Source of the DNA: Acidovorax sp.
Lineage (GTDB): Bacteria; Pseudomonadota; Gammaproteobacteria; Burkholderiales; Burkholderiaceae_C
DNA: 64,000 nt
NCBI GenBank assembly: GCA_031277855.1
Contig: JAITLO010000025.1
Span: 62,001 to 126,000, forward strand
Direction: 5' to 3'
The first letter of the stretch is position 1, and every line of letters begins with the position of its first letter. Below the pieces are notes generated by a model. The model was not told the DNA's origin, made no database searches, and saw nothing but the letters and a program-made list of their open reading frames with translations. The position numbers were made by a program, and so were the translations under genes. Shown in pieces: positions 16,116 to 25,656 of this stretch.

Positions 16116-18938
16116 ATGCAAAAAAATAGCACTGGGTTGCTACCGGATCCCCAGAAGCCACCACGCATGCTGAACCTGCTGCTGCAGATGTTTGCCATTG
16201 CGCTCATCGCCTGCTCTGTCCTGGCGATTGGGGCCTATGTCTATGCATCGGTGATGAACACCGTCTCCGAATACCGCAGGCTTTTGAATTCCGGTGCCTA
16301 CAACGCACAAATGTTCCTGAACCAGCGGGAGACCCTGCTGCGCACGCTGGCTGCATCGGCCATACGACTGACCACGCCCCCAGGCCAGTTGCCTGCGGGC
16401 ATTGCCGCCAATGCAGCGCCGCAGCTGGTACAGCTGCCTTTTCCCTTGTTGAAAAAAGGCAATGACTGGGAGCTGGTTTTGACTCCACGCCTGCTCAGCG
16501 GCGTAGAGCGTGCCAATGCGCGTCTGATTTTCAGCGCTCCCAGCCCCAACCGCAGCTATGCCCTGGAAACTGCAAACGACAGCATGCTGCGCTGGGTTTC
16601 CCGCGAGCCCGATCTGGTGTGCAACATCTTGCATTTCGCCCTGCTGCCGGAAAATGCCAACCACCCCGTGGTCTGGCTGCGCCAGCCTGGAGGGGGTGAG
16701 CGCATGGCGGTATATGCCCCCATAGACCGCAGCAATACCGACAATGGTTGGCTAGGTTTGGAGCTCAGGGACTTGCACCAACTGCTGCAGCTCCAGCAAC
16801 CCTTGGCGAGCAGCTATACCTTGATCGACAGCCATGGCAGCGTGGTGCTGCAAAGCCAGGATGCGGCCCATCTGGATGCCATTGAGCTACAACAAGGTGA
16901 CGATCATTTCGGCTTTTCCGGCCCTGGCTGGATTCCGCAGCACATTGTGCTGAGCAAATCCATTGGCACAGGCGGGTTGCGCGTCATCTACTCCCTCCCC
17001 ATCAGCCAACTGCTGGAAGACAGCAAAGGTCTGCTGTACAAGGCCGCTTTGGCCGAGATTGTCTTTATTGCCTATGTGCTGCTGGGTGCCCATGCACTCA
17101 AGCGCCTGCTGTTTGTCCCCGCACAACACCAATATGAGCAATTGGTGGACAGCGTGGCACTGAACCGGGAGTTGATTACCGCAGCCCCTGTGGGGCTGGC
17201 CCTGATCAGCAGCGCCGAACACACCGTGCTGCGCGAGAACCCCCAGGCACGCGACTGGATCGCCCACGACCCCAACTGGACCAGCCGGCTCACACGACCT
17301 GGTGCACAAAGCATGCACAGCGATGTCGACCTGGATGATGGGCGTGTGGTCCATGTCACCTCCATTGCGCTGACCTACCGCGGACAGCCGATCACGCTGT
17401 GCACCATCACCGATGTCACTGCGCGCAAGCAGGTGGAGACATCGCTGATCAAGGCGCGCCAGCTGGCCGAAGATGCCAGCCGCGCCAAGACCCGCTTTCT
17501 CGCAACGATGAGCCACGAAATCCGCATTCCTCTGTACGGTCTGACCGGGACACTGGAGCTGCTGGACATGACCGACATCAGCCCACAGCAGCGGCACTAT
17601 CTGAGCACCTTGCGCCGCTCCATGGTCTCGCTGCGCCGCACCGTGGATGACTCGCTGGACCTGTCCCGTATCGAGGCAGGCCATGTGGAGTTGCTGCACC
17701 AGGATTTCTGCCTGCTGGAACTTGCGGAAGAGGTGATCTCTGCCTTTGCCCCGCATGCACAAAGCAAGGGCCTGCGCATTTATGCCCTGGTCGAGCCCAT
17801 GCAGGAAACCCGCTTCCACGGAGACCCCCAGCGCATACGCCAGATCCTCGACAACCTGATCAGCAATGCGGTCAAATTCACGGATGCAGGGCAGGTGGTG
17901 TTGCGCATCAGGCCACTCACCCCGCTCCATGGCGAAGCCCAGATCTTGTTCCAGGTCAGCGACACTGGCATCGGTGTGGAAGCCGAGCTCATGCCACGCT
18001 TGTTCGACCCCTATTTCCGTACCGACTCCGCACAGGCCCTGCATATTCATGGGACAGGACTGGGGCTGGCGATTTGCAGCAACCTGATTCAGCTCATGCA
18101 TGGCAGCCTGCGCACCATCAGCCAGCCAGGTCTGGGCACCAGCATCTCTTTCTCGCTGCCACTGCAGCCGGCCATTGCCCCCACAGGAGCGCCAGCGCTG
18201 CGTCTGGAGCCTCGCCCCATTTATGTGGATGGGCTGTTGCCGGATGTGGTGAACAATCTGTGCCAATGGCTCAGCCATTGGGGCGGCTTGGCCATTGCCT
18301 ACCAAGGCCCCCAACAAGTGCTGTCACCCCAGGGCGTGCTTGTCCAGGCATGGCCACCATCCGGTGCATCACCACACTGGTCCGGCCCACGTGTAGAGCT
18401 TCAACCGACCCCTGGCTCCTACGAACAGGCTGAGCGCCTGACCCCGGCTTACTCGCTGCCTGGCATTGCACAGGCGGTGCTGCGTGCCCAGCAAGAGTCG
18501 CCGCAGCAATTGCAGCTGCAAGCGCCGTCACGCCGGCTTCAGCACCAGAAGCTGCAGCTTGGGTTGCATTTGCTGGTAGTAGATGACAGCCCCATTTGCC
18601 AACAGATCTTGCAGGAGCAGCTGGAAGCGCTGCACTGCACGGCCGAATCCGTCTTTGACGGCCGCCAAGCCCTGGATCACCATGCTCTGGAGCACTTCGA
18701 TGCCGTGATTGTGGACCTGAACATGCCCAGCATGTCGGGCTACCAGTTGGCTGCAGCGCTGCGCAGCCATGGGTATTCCAAGCCCATTGTGGGTATGACA
18801 GCCAACGCCTGGCCAGATCCTCAACGTCAGTGGCAGACCGCCGGGATGGACAGCCTGCTGATCAAGCCACTCAATCTGGCGATGCTGCATGAGCAGCTGC
18901 TATTCATTACCAACCAGGAGACTCCCCATCATGCTTGA
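16116..18938 (+). CDS. Hybrid sensor histidine kinase without HPt domain (PvrS/RcsC-like)
   Basis: A 940-residue hybrid kinase. Transmembrane segments at about 20-45 and 307-328 enclose a periplasmic sensor domain of about 260 residues. A cytoplasmic linker follows, then HisKA with ATMSHEIRIPL (His about 467), HATPase_c with N-box DNLISNAVKF and G-box GTGLGLAIC, and a receiver domain with VVDDSPIC and the acceptor Asp about 867 in VIVDLNMPSMSG. There is no C-terminal HPt domain, unlike the second kinase at 20283. It is the first gene divergent from the pilin and overlaps the EAL regulator gene by 8 bases. It likely phosphorylates, or exchanges phosphate with, the receiver proteins encoded next to it. 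Confidence 0.9.
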   Translation: MQKNSTGLLPDPQKPPRMLNLLLQMFAIALIACSVLAIGAYVYASVMNTVSEYRRLLNSGAYNAQMFLNQRETLLRTLAASAIRLTTPPGQLPAGIAANAAPQLVQLPFPLLKKGNDWELVLTPRLLSGVERANARLIFSAPSPNRSYALETANDSMLRWVSREPDLVCNILHFALLPENANHPVVWLRQPGGGERMAVYAPIDRSNTDNGWLGLELRDLHQLLQLQQPLASSYTLIDSHGSVVLQSQDAAHLDAIELQQGDDHFGFSGPGWIPQHIVLSKSIGTGGLRVIYSLPISQLLEDSKGLLYKAALAEIVFIAYVLLGAHALKRLLFVPAQHQYEQLVDSVALNRELITAAPVGLALISSAEHTVLRENPQARDWIAHDPNWTSRLTRPGAQSMHSDVDLDDGRVVHVTSIALTYRGQPITLCTITDVTARKQVETSLIKARQLAEDASRAKTRFLATMSHEIRIPLYGLTGTLELLDMTDISPQQRHYLSTLRRSMVSLRRTVDDSLDLSRIEAGHVELLHQDFCLLELAEEVISAFAPHAQSKGLRIYALVEPMQETRFHGDPQRIRQILDNLISNAVKFTDAGQVVLRIRPLTPLHGEAQILFQVSDTGIGVEAELMPRLFDPYFRTDSAQALHIHGTGLGLAICSNLIQLMHGSLRTISQPGLGTSISFSLPLQPAIAPTGAPALRLEPRPIYVDGLLPDVVNNLCQWLSHWGGLAIAYQGPQQVLSPQGVLVQAWPPSGASPHWSGPRVELQPTPGSYEQAERLTPAYSLPGIAQAVLRAQQESPQQLQLQAPSRRLQHQKLQLGLHLLVVDDSPICQQILQEQLEALHCTAESVFDGRQALDHHALEHFDAVIVDLNMPSMSGYQLAAALRSHGYSKPIVGMTANAWPDPQRQWQTAGMDSLLIKPLNLAMLHEQLLFITNQETPHHA

Positions 18939-20157
18939 CAACTACCATATCCTCGTCCTGGACGACAGCCCCGTACAGTGCATGCATGTGGAAGTCATGT
19001 TGAGGGAGGTGGGCTTTTCCAACATTGTCCAAGCCCATACTGCACAAGAAGGTCTGGAGCGCATGCGGGACCAGCCCGATCAAATCGTGATTCTGGACCT
19101 GGACATGCCGGATACCGATGGCGTCCAGTTCATCGACAGGATTGCCAGCCACGGCTTCACCCCCATGCTGGCCATCTCCAGCTCGCACTCACGCCGCATT
19201 GTCAAAAGCGTCAGCCTGATGGCCAAGGAGCGTGGCTTTCCCGTGATCGGCCATTTCCCCAAGCCTTTTTCGCTGAGCCATGCCCACCAGTTGCGACGCC
19301 AATGCCTGGCCTTTCGCGAAGCCAGCAACGACCTCCCCCAATCGCTCTTGGTCACAACAGAGCCCCAGCCCTGTATCTCCGGAGAACAGTGGAGCGCCAG
19401 TGCCCTGCGCCAGGCTTTGCTTGGCAACGCCATACAAGGCCGGTTTCAGCCCAAGGTCAGCCTGCACACAGGGCGCATCATCGGCGCCGAAGTATTGGCA
19501 CGCTACATTGCCCCCCACGGCGAAGAGAGCCTGCCCGAATCCTTTCTCCCGGCCATTCGCCGGCATGGAATGGAGCAAGAGCTGGTTTTCAAAATGCTCA
19601 ACGATGGCCTGCAGGCCCATCGCACATGGCGCAAGCTGGGCTACCACGTCCCCATCGCCGTGAATCTGCCTGTGCCCTTGCTGCAAATCGCGGACCTTCC
19701 CGACCGCTTGCATGCCGCCGTGACCGCAACCGGTATCGCGCCGGGCTGCGTGTGCTTTGAGTTGCTGGAAGACGATGCCGTCAACGCCCCCAGCCTCTAT
19801 TACATGGGTGCCAGCCGCATGCGGCTCAAAGGCTTCGGTCTGGCCCAGGATGACTTCGGACGCGGACACAGCACCATGTACAACCTGATCTCGACGCCCT
19901 TTACCGAGCTGAAGATAGATCGCGCCTTTGTCAGCGGGGCCTGGAACGATGAGGTCCGCTCCGCCGCATTGATTTGCGCCATTACCCTTGGCAAAGAACT
20001 GGGCCTGAGTGTGACGGCCGAAGGCGTGGAAACCCAGGAAGACATGGACTTCATCAAACGCATCGGCTGCGATTATGCTCAAGGCTTCTTCATCTCCGCT
20101 GCAGTCAACACCAAGCAGTTTTTTCGTGTGCTTGAGCAGCTTTCACCGGTAGTGTGA
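18931..20157 (+). CDS. Response regulator with EAL c-di-GMP phosphodiesterase domain (PvrR/RocR-like)
   Basis: A 408-residue REC-EAL protein. The receiver domain holds LVLDDSPV and acceptor Asp 56 in VILDLDMPDTDG. The EAL domain carries the ExLxR motif as EVLAR (E187), VNLPVP with the metal-binding Asn, DDFG at 307-310, KIDRAF, AEGVET and AQGFF, so the catalytic set appears complete. It should hydrolyse c-di-GMP when activated. ATG 18931 overlaps the kinase gene and has AGGAG upstream; an earlier in-frame start is less likely. In P. aeruginosa the equivalent PvrR and RocR regulators control Cup fimbriae and biofilm dispersal, and the same role is inferred here. Confidence 0.92.
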   Translation: MLDNYHILVLDDSPVQCMHVEVMLREVGFSNIVQAHTAQEGLERMRDQPDQIVILDLDMPDTDGVQFIDRIASHGFTPMLAISSSHSRRIVKSVSLMAKERGFPVIGHFPKPFSLSHAHQLRRQCLAFREASNDLPQSLLVTTEPQPCISGEQWSASALRQALLGNAIQGRFQPKVSLHTGRIIGAEVLARYIAPHGEESLPESFLPAIRRHGMEQELVFKMLNDGLQAHRTWRKLGYHVPIAVNLPVPLLQIADLPDRLHAAVTATGIAPGCVCFELLEDDAVNAPSLYYMGASRMRLKGFGLAQDDFGRGHSTMYNLISTPFTELKIDRAFVSGAWNDEVRSAALICAITLGKELGLSVTAEGVETQEDMDFIKRIGCDYAQGFFISAAVNTKQFFRVLEQLSPVV

Positions 20158-20282
20158 TCTTGCACCTTCCCTTGCTTTTCTGATCGGTTTTTCACCCCTG
20201 ACAAGCAAAGCTCTGATGAATCTGAGATGCTAGCAATCACTACCAATCAAAACTATCTGCCGTCTGCCGATCACCATCAGGG

Positions 20283-23200
20283 ATGCCCAACACCTCTTTT
20301 AATGCCATTACCCGGCATCTGCGTCACCAGAGTCTGACCATTTTGGGCGCCACCGCCCTGGTATTGGTGCTGATGGGGCTGCTGCTCGTTGGCGTGCAAA
20401 ACCTCATCGAACGCAAGCGCGATGCGCTGGAGGCGGACTTCAGCAACACGGTGGGCTATATCCATGAGCAGGAGCAGTTCCTGCTGCAGCTGCGGGTCCA
20501 GAATGCGCGCCTCACCTCTTTGCTGGACGCCCGCAGTGTTCGCCCCGGCACCGAAGTCCCGGCCAGCCACGTGGCCCTGGATCGTGGCCAGTATGGCGGT
20601 GACTTGCCCTTCTCGGTGATTGAAGAGAAGCCGACCAGCAGCATCAATCCAGCACCACACCAAGTTTATTTGTCACTTGGCCGTCATCTGGCTGACCACT
20701 ATTTTTCGTTCTGGGCTTTCTCCTACTTTCCCTCGCCCAGCGTGATCCTGCTGAACGAAACCGATAACGCCCGCATCAGCGTGCCTGCGATTGATGCACC
20801 TGGTTTCTCGGAGACCATGCGCTCGCAAGAGTTTGACCAGGTGCTGGCCTTGGCACACCAGCAGGCACAGGCACCTGCACAGCCCTCCGCCCAATCGGCA
20901 GAGAAAGCACAAGTCCATTGGATGCGCATGCCCGGGCTGCCCGGAAAAATGCTGGGGCTGACCTCTGCCAATCTGCAGCCATCCGCCTGGCAAGAAGCCA
21001 TAGGACATCAGCCCCAGGCTTATTTGGCCACCTTGATGAGCCGCCAGCGTTTGGGCACAGGCGATGACGTTGCCGCGCCGGCATCCGAGAGCAAATTCTG
21101 GCTCAGCCATGCCCAACAAGGCGTGTTGATGGGCCCTGCCAACCTGCCCCAGGTCAGCCACGATGGCTTTAGCCTGACATCCCAAGGGCTGGTGCTGCGC
21201 CTGCACAGCAGACAGGGCGGCTGGACCGGCTACTACCTCATGGGCTACGGCAGCTTTTTCCAGGCCAATGCCTGGTGGCTGCCCGTTATCGGGATGGGCA
21301 TCGTCAGCTTGTTTCTGCTGATCGGCCTGGGATATATACGCTGGTACCGACGCAGCGTGATTGAGCCGGCCCAGAAATCACAAGACGAGTTGCTGGAAAG
21401 TGAAGCCTTCAACCGTACCTTGATTGACACCGCCCCCATCGCACTGTGCTTGCTCACCCGTAACCGTGGCGAAGTGGTCTTTGCCTCCAACCTGGCCCAG
21501 AACTGGCTGCTGCCACTGGTGGAAGCATCGGTACAGGCCCCGCGGCCCGAGGTACAGGCTGTGCGCAAGCAAATTCTCCACGCCATCAGTCCTGGCGTGA
21601 TTGAGCAGTTTGACCTGCAGGACGGTCGCAGCCTGCATATTGCCTACGCTCCCACCCGCTACCAAAAACAGGACGTGGTGCTCTGCGCGATCACCGACCT
21701 CACGGCCCGCGCCGAGGAGCAGCGCGCCCTGGAGCGCGCCAAGACGGCAGCCGACCAGGCAAACGAAGCCAAGACCACGTTCTTGGCCACCATGAGCCAC
21801 GAGATCCGGACCCCGCTGTATGGTGTGCTGGGCACGCTGGAGCTGCTGGCCCTCAGCCGGCTGGACCGGCAACAAAGCCTGCATGTACAGCGCATACAAG
21901 CCTCTTCCCAACTGCTGCTGCGGCAGATCAGCGACATTCTCGACGTCAGCAAAATAGAAGCCGGTCAGATGCAGCTGGAGATTGCCAGCTTCAACCCTCG
22001 CGAGCTGGTGCAGCAATGCACCGCTTCTTATGCAGGCATGGCGCAGCAAAAGAAATTGCTGCTGTTTTGCAGCATCGATACGGAAGTGCCCGAGCAATTG
22101 CTGGGCGATGCCGCCCACATCCAGCAAATTCTGACCAACCTCATCAGCAACGCCATCAAGTTCACGCAGGCCGGCCATGTGATTGTTCGCCTGCACCTGG
22201 CACAGCACACCGACACGCATTGCACATTGCGACTGCAGGTTGCAGACACTGGCGCGGGCATCACCAAAGAGCAGATGACCGAGCTGTTCACTCCTTTTTA
22301 CCGTGTCCACGCAGGCGTGCATACGGTGGGGGGAACAGGTCTTGGCCTGTCCATTTGCCATCGCCTGGCCGAGTTGATGCAAGGGCAGCTCCATGTGACC
22401 AGCGAACCCGGCCTGGGCAGCAGCTTCACGCTGGAGTTGAGTCTGCCATGCACCCAGCAAACACCCACCCAGGCCCCTCAGTTGCTGGGCCTTGATCTGC
22501 TGGTGCGCAGCCCCCACAAAGAGCTGTCAGAACATGTCTGCCGCTGGCTTTCGCGGTGGGGAGCCAACGCTCAAGTCGCACAAAGCACGCTGCCGCCTGC
22601 TGCAGACAATCTCTGGCTGCTGGACCTGATGATGCCGGCCAACCAGCCCCCTTCTGCAGACTGGCGCTCACACTACCTCAACCTCTCGCCCAGTGCCATG
22701 CCCTCACCTCACCCCGATATTGATGGCTTCAGCGTGGACAGCATTGCCAGAGCGCTGGAGCGCCTGGCCAACCAGCACACGCCAGCCGCTGCAACAACTG
22801 CAGCCGACGCATTGACCTTGGGCTCTTCCTTGCGGGTGCTCATAGCGGAAGACAACCCCATCAACCAGGCCACATTGAGCAACCAGCTCGAGCAGCTTGG
22901 TTGCACCGTCAGCATCGCTGGCAACGGCGAAGAAGCACTGACGCAATGGAACATAGAGTCCCATGACATTGTGCTCACCGACGTCAACATGCCTGGCATG
23001 AATGGCTATGAACTCACGCAGCAGCTGCGCGCCCAAGGTGTCAGCGCACCCATCATCGGGGTGACGGCCAATGCCATGCGCGATGAAGAACAGCGCTGTA
23101 TGGAAAGTGGCATGAATGCCTGGTTGGTCAAACCCATAGGGCTCAAAGCGCTGTACAAACTCTTATGTCAGTTTGCACCACAGCCCATCGCCCACACAGC

Positions 23201-23522
23201 CGAGCCCACCACCATCACGAATCCGCAACGCCAGCAGATGCTTTCCACCCCGGTTCCAGAACAGTACCGCGCTGTTTTTCGCACCACCATGCAAAAAGAC
23301 ATCGCCCAGTTTGGGGAAGGCCTCGAGAGTCGCGACATTCCAGCCACCTTGCAAAAACTGCACCGCATGCGTGGAGCATTGGCTGCGGTTGGCAACCTCG
23401 ACTTTGCTAATTTTTTGGGTCTATTGGAAGATAAGTTGTCTCAGCAAGGCTGGGAGGCCGGTATGGCGGAAAAATTAAATCTGGCGCATGACATGCTCGA
23501 AGAAGTCCTGTCCAAGACCTGA
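20283..23522 (+). CDS. Hybrid sensor histidine kinase with receiver and HPt domains (RcsC/RocS-like)
   Basis: A 1079-residue tripartite kinase. One transmembrane segment near residues 18-38 and a second near 335-357 flank a periplasmic domain of about 300 residues. HisKA has ATMSHEIRTPL (His about 506), the ATPase domain has TNLISNAIKF and GTGLGLSIC, and the receiver has IAEDNPIN and Asp about 900 in VLTDVNMPGMNG. The C-terminal HPt domain has KLHRMRGAL (His about 1027). It can run a full His-Asp-His phosphorelay to the RcsB-like regulator encoded 46 bases downstream. The first kinase lacks HPt, so both kinases may use this one. Confidence 0.92.
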   Translation: MPNTSFNAITRHLRHQSLTILGATALVLVLMGLLLVGVQNLIERKRDALEADFSNTVGYIHEQEQFLLQLRVQNARLTSLLDARSVRPGTEVPASHVALDRGQYGGDLPFSVIEEKPTSSINPAPHQVYLSLGRHLADHYFSFWAFSYFPSPSVILLNETDNARISVPAIDAPGFSETMRSQEFDQVLALAHQQAQAPAQPSAQSAEKAQVHWMRMPGLPGKMLGLTSANLQPSAWQEAIGHQPQAYLATLMSRQRLGTGDDVAAPASESKFWLSHAQQGVLMGPANLPQVSHDGFSLTSQGLVLRLHSRQGGWTGYYLMGYGSFFQANAWWLPVIGMGIVSLFLLIGLGYIRWYRRSVIEPAQKSQDELLESEAFNRTLIDTAPIALCLLTRNRGEVVFASNLAQNWLLPLVEASVQAPRPEVQAVRKQILHAISPGVIEQFDLQDGRSLHIAYAPTRYQKQDVVLCAITDLTARAEEQRALERAKTAADQANEAKTTFLATMSHEIRTPLYGVLGTLELLALSRLDRQQSLHVQRIQASSQLLLRQISDILDVSKIEAGQMQLEIASFNPRELVQQCTASYAGMAQQKKLLLFCSIDTEVPEQLLGDAAHIQQILTNLISNAIKFTQAGHVIVRLHLAQHTDTHCTLRLQVADTGAGITKEQMTELFTPFYRVHAGVHTVGGTGLGLSICHRLAELMQGQLHVTSEPGLGSSFTLELSLPCTQQTPTQAPQLLGLDLLVRSPHKELSEHVCRWLSRWGANAQVAQSTLPPAADNLWLLDLMMPANQPPSADWRSHYLNLSPSAMPSPHPDIDGFSVDSIARALERLANQHTPAAATTAADALTLGSSLRVLIAEDNPINQATLSNQLEQLGCTVSIAGNGEEALTQWNIESHDIVLTDVNMPGMNGYELTQQLRAQGVSAPIIGVTANAMRDEEQRCMESGMNAWLVKPIGLKALYKLLCQFAPQPIAHTAEPTTITNPQRQQMLSTPVPEQYRAVFRTTMQKDIAQFGEGLESRDIPATLQKLHRMRGALAAVGNLDFANFLGLLEDKLSQQGWEAGMAEKLNLAHDMLEEVLSKT

Positions 23523-23568
23523 TGGGTCCCCGTCCAGTATTTCCGTCTATCAAAATTCAGTACAAGCA

Positions 23569-24219
23569 ATGGAAAAAATACGCGTCGTCATCGCCGATGA
23601 CCATCCTTTGATGGTCATGGGAGTCAAGGATCTGCTCGCCAAAGATGCCAATATCAGCGTGGAGGCAGAGGTCTTCACACCGACAGAGCTTTTCAATCAG
23701 CTCGAAGCATCTCTTCCGGATGTGGTGATCACCGACTACACCATGCCGGATGACGAATGCTATGGCGATGGCATCAAATTCATCCAGCACCTGCTGCGCC
23801 GCTTCCCCGAGGTCAAGCTGATTGTGCTGACCATGCTTTCCAACCCCTTGATCATCTCTTCGCTGTACGAAGCAGGTGTACAGGCCGTGGTGTTGAAAAA
23901 GCACAATCTCAACGAAATCAACCGCGCCCTGCACATGACGCGCATGGGCCTTCAATACTACCCACCAGGGTTTCAAAAAGAAATGCGCCTGGAAAATGGT
24001 GGTGCAGTACAAGAACGCATCAAAAGTCTGTCTCCGAAGGAGTTCGAAGTACTGCGCCTTTTCTACCAGGGTAAAACCGTGGGCGAGATTGCCGAACACC
24101 TGAGCCGAAGCATCAAAACCGTCAGCACCCAAAAAACCACGGCCATGCGCAAGCTGGATGTCAAGAACAACCAGGACTTGATCACTTTCTGCATGGAGCA
24201 CGGCATCTTTCAGCACTGA
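23569..24219 (+). CDS. RcsB-like LuxR-family response regulator
   Basis: A 216-residue REC-HTH protein closely resembling RcsB. The receiver starts VVIADDHPLMVMGV, has acceptor Asp 56 in ITDYTMPDDECYGDGI, and shares the RcsB-type stretch 'LIVLTMLSNPLIISSLYEAG'. The GerE/LuxR HTH reads LSPKEFEVLRLFYQG ... RSIKTVSTQKTTAMRKL, again like RcsB (RSIKTISSQKKSAM). The start at 23569 is preceded by a frame open into the kinase gene. It probably binds the RcsAB-box-like sites at 15983 and 16066 to drive fimbrial expression. A separate RcsA partner was not found. Confidence 0.92.
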   Translation: MEKIRVVIADDHPLMVMGVKDLLAKDANISVEAEVFTPTELFNQLEASLPDVVITDYTMPDDECYGDGIKFIQHLLRRFPEVKLIVLTMLSNPLIISSLYEAGVQAVVLKKHNLNEINRALHMTRMGLQYYPPGFQKEMRLENGGAVQERIKSLSPKEFEVLRLFYQGKTVGEIAEHLSRSIKTVSTQKTTAMRKLDVKNNQDLITFCMEHGIFQH

Positions 24220-24246
24220 TTGCCGCATCTTCTATATATGGTTTGA

Positions 24247-24284
24247 GATAGAGGATTTTAGGAGCCCTCCTAAAATCCTCTATC
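24247..24284 (+). terminator. Perfect 18-bp hairpin terminator after the RcsB-like gene
   Basis: An 18-bp perfect inverted repeat (24247-24264 and 24267-24284) with a 2-base loop is followed by five Ts. It ends the kinase/regulator operon. The centre TAGGAGCCCTCCTA (24259-24272) has the same TAGGA-N4-TCCTA arms as the RcsAB-like box at 15983, so it may double as an operator for the adhesin gene. Confidence 0.88.
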
Positions 24285-24357
24285 TTTTTGCACTATAAAA
24301 TAGCCATTTGCTACCCATCAATGGTTTCGTCCATTGGATTTTCGTATTAATGGCTTC

Positions 24358-25449
24358 ATGAAGAAGAATATAAGCATATTTTTAATATTCACTTTTTTTG
24401 CAACAACCTCGCTCACAGTCTACGCACAGTCATCTAACTGCCGCAGAGTCACTTCTCTCAATTCAGTAAGGTGGACCATACGCCCCGCAGGCTCCACGTT
24501 TTCGAATGGCCAAATCATCGCGAATACGTCGGCATACCACAGTTTTTCTTTTCCCATCACCCAAAACTCCAGCCTACTCCAGGGAGGTAGTCCAACAGCT
24601 GCAGCCGGTGCCTACGACACCATACCCATGCCTCTCACTCCGGGCGTAGGCGTCAGAATAAAGTGGAGCAGATATAACACGCTCTCAAACATTGAGTCCG
24701 AGACCTTGCCCTCAGGCTTCATTCTGACAAAAAATGGGTGGCAAACATTGTTTAAATCACCCGGAAAAGGAGATACTTATAGCGTATCTTTTTTCTATAC
24801 CTACGAGATAGTAGTAATTGACAGCGATCTCTACAAAGGCGGGAAACTTATTATCGACAATACCACACCGGTGACCTCCATTGTTTCTGGTGGTACTCCA
24901 GCCGAGATGTGCGCGAATGGTGAAACCGACTTGCTGGCAGCAATAACGAATGAGCTGAAAATTCCCGATTTACCCAAACCTGCCAGCCCCACCTGCGCCT
25001 CTGCCATATTGCAGCAATCCATCAAAATGCCTGCTATAGACAAAAACCAGATTGCAGCGCATGGAAGCACCAAAGAAAGTGGATCAGTCGGTGAAACTCG
25101 CCTCAGGCTTGTTGGCGAAAAATGTCAAAAAGGAACCGTAATCAAAGCCTATTTCACCGACAACAGCGATGCTTCTGCGCAGAAGACTTATTTAAAGTCT
25201 TCCAATCCCTTGGTGGGGTTTCGCATGTATTACCAGGATGATCATGACCCGGTAGTTTTTGGCCCGGCCCCCATAGGCTCGTCCATGCCTGCCCATGATC
25301 CCGTCACGTCCACCGAGATTCCAAGCAGCACTTCGGATGTACTCATGCCCTTTTCAGCACAGTATGTCCGGCTTCCAAGCACCACAAAAGAGAGCATACA
25401 AAGTGGTCCACTCAAGGCTTCGGCGACCGTGACTTTTGTCTACGACTGA
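24358..25449 (+). CDS. Two-domain fimbrial tip adhesin-like protein
   Basis: A 363-residue secreted protein. It has a signal peptide (KKNISIFLIFTFFATTSLTVYA) and an N-terminal domain of about 200 residues that I do not recognise. The C-terminal domain (from about 205, SPTCASAILQQSIKM) is pilin-like, with a Cys pair and the terminal strand ASATVTFVYD. This is the usual design of chaperone-usher tip adhesins: a receptor-binding lectin domain joined to a pilin domain. It is separated from the pilin, chaperone and usher genes by the 8-kb regulatory cluster. Its base composition is visibly more AT-rich than its neighbours, which suggests acquisition or diversification of the adhesin. Ligand unknown. 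Confidence 0.78.
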   Translation: MKKNISIFLIFTFFATTSLTVYAQSSNCRRVTSLNSVRWTIRPAGSTFSNGQIIANTSAYHSFSFPITQNSSLLQGGSPTAAAGAYDTIPMPLTPGVGVRIKWSRYNTLSNIESETLPSGFILTKNGWQTLFKSPGKGDTYSVSFFYTYEIVVIDSDLYKGGKLIIDNTTPVTSIVSGGTPAEMCANGETDLLAAITNELKIPDLPKPASPTCASAILQQSIKMPAIDKNQIAAHGSTKESGSVGETRLRLVGEKCQKGTVIKAYFTDNSDASAQKTYLKSSNPLVGFRMYYQDDHDPVVFGPAPIGSSMPAHDPVTSTEIPSSTSDVLMPFSAQYVRLPSTTKESIQSGPLKASATVTFVYD

Positions 25450-25656
25450 TCGTGACCCGCTTGCAGCGCCCAATCTTGGCATGTCCAGGACTCGCCGCCG
25501 TCCGACAGGGTCACCACATTTCCTTACGTATACTCTGAAATCGACCGTTCGTCGCTGGTCCAGCAGTTCCTGGATCCGTGCATGCACCGGCTCCTGCTTG
25601 TTCAACCCCAGCCGCCCGCAGAACCGTTTACACCGCGTTTTGCCCAGGAGGAACAT

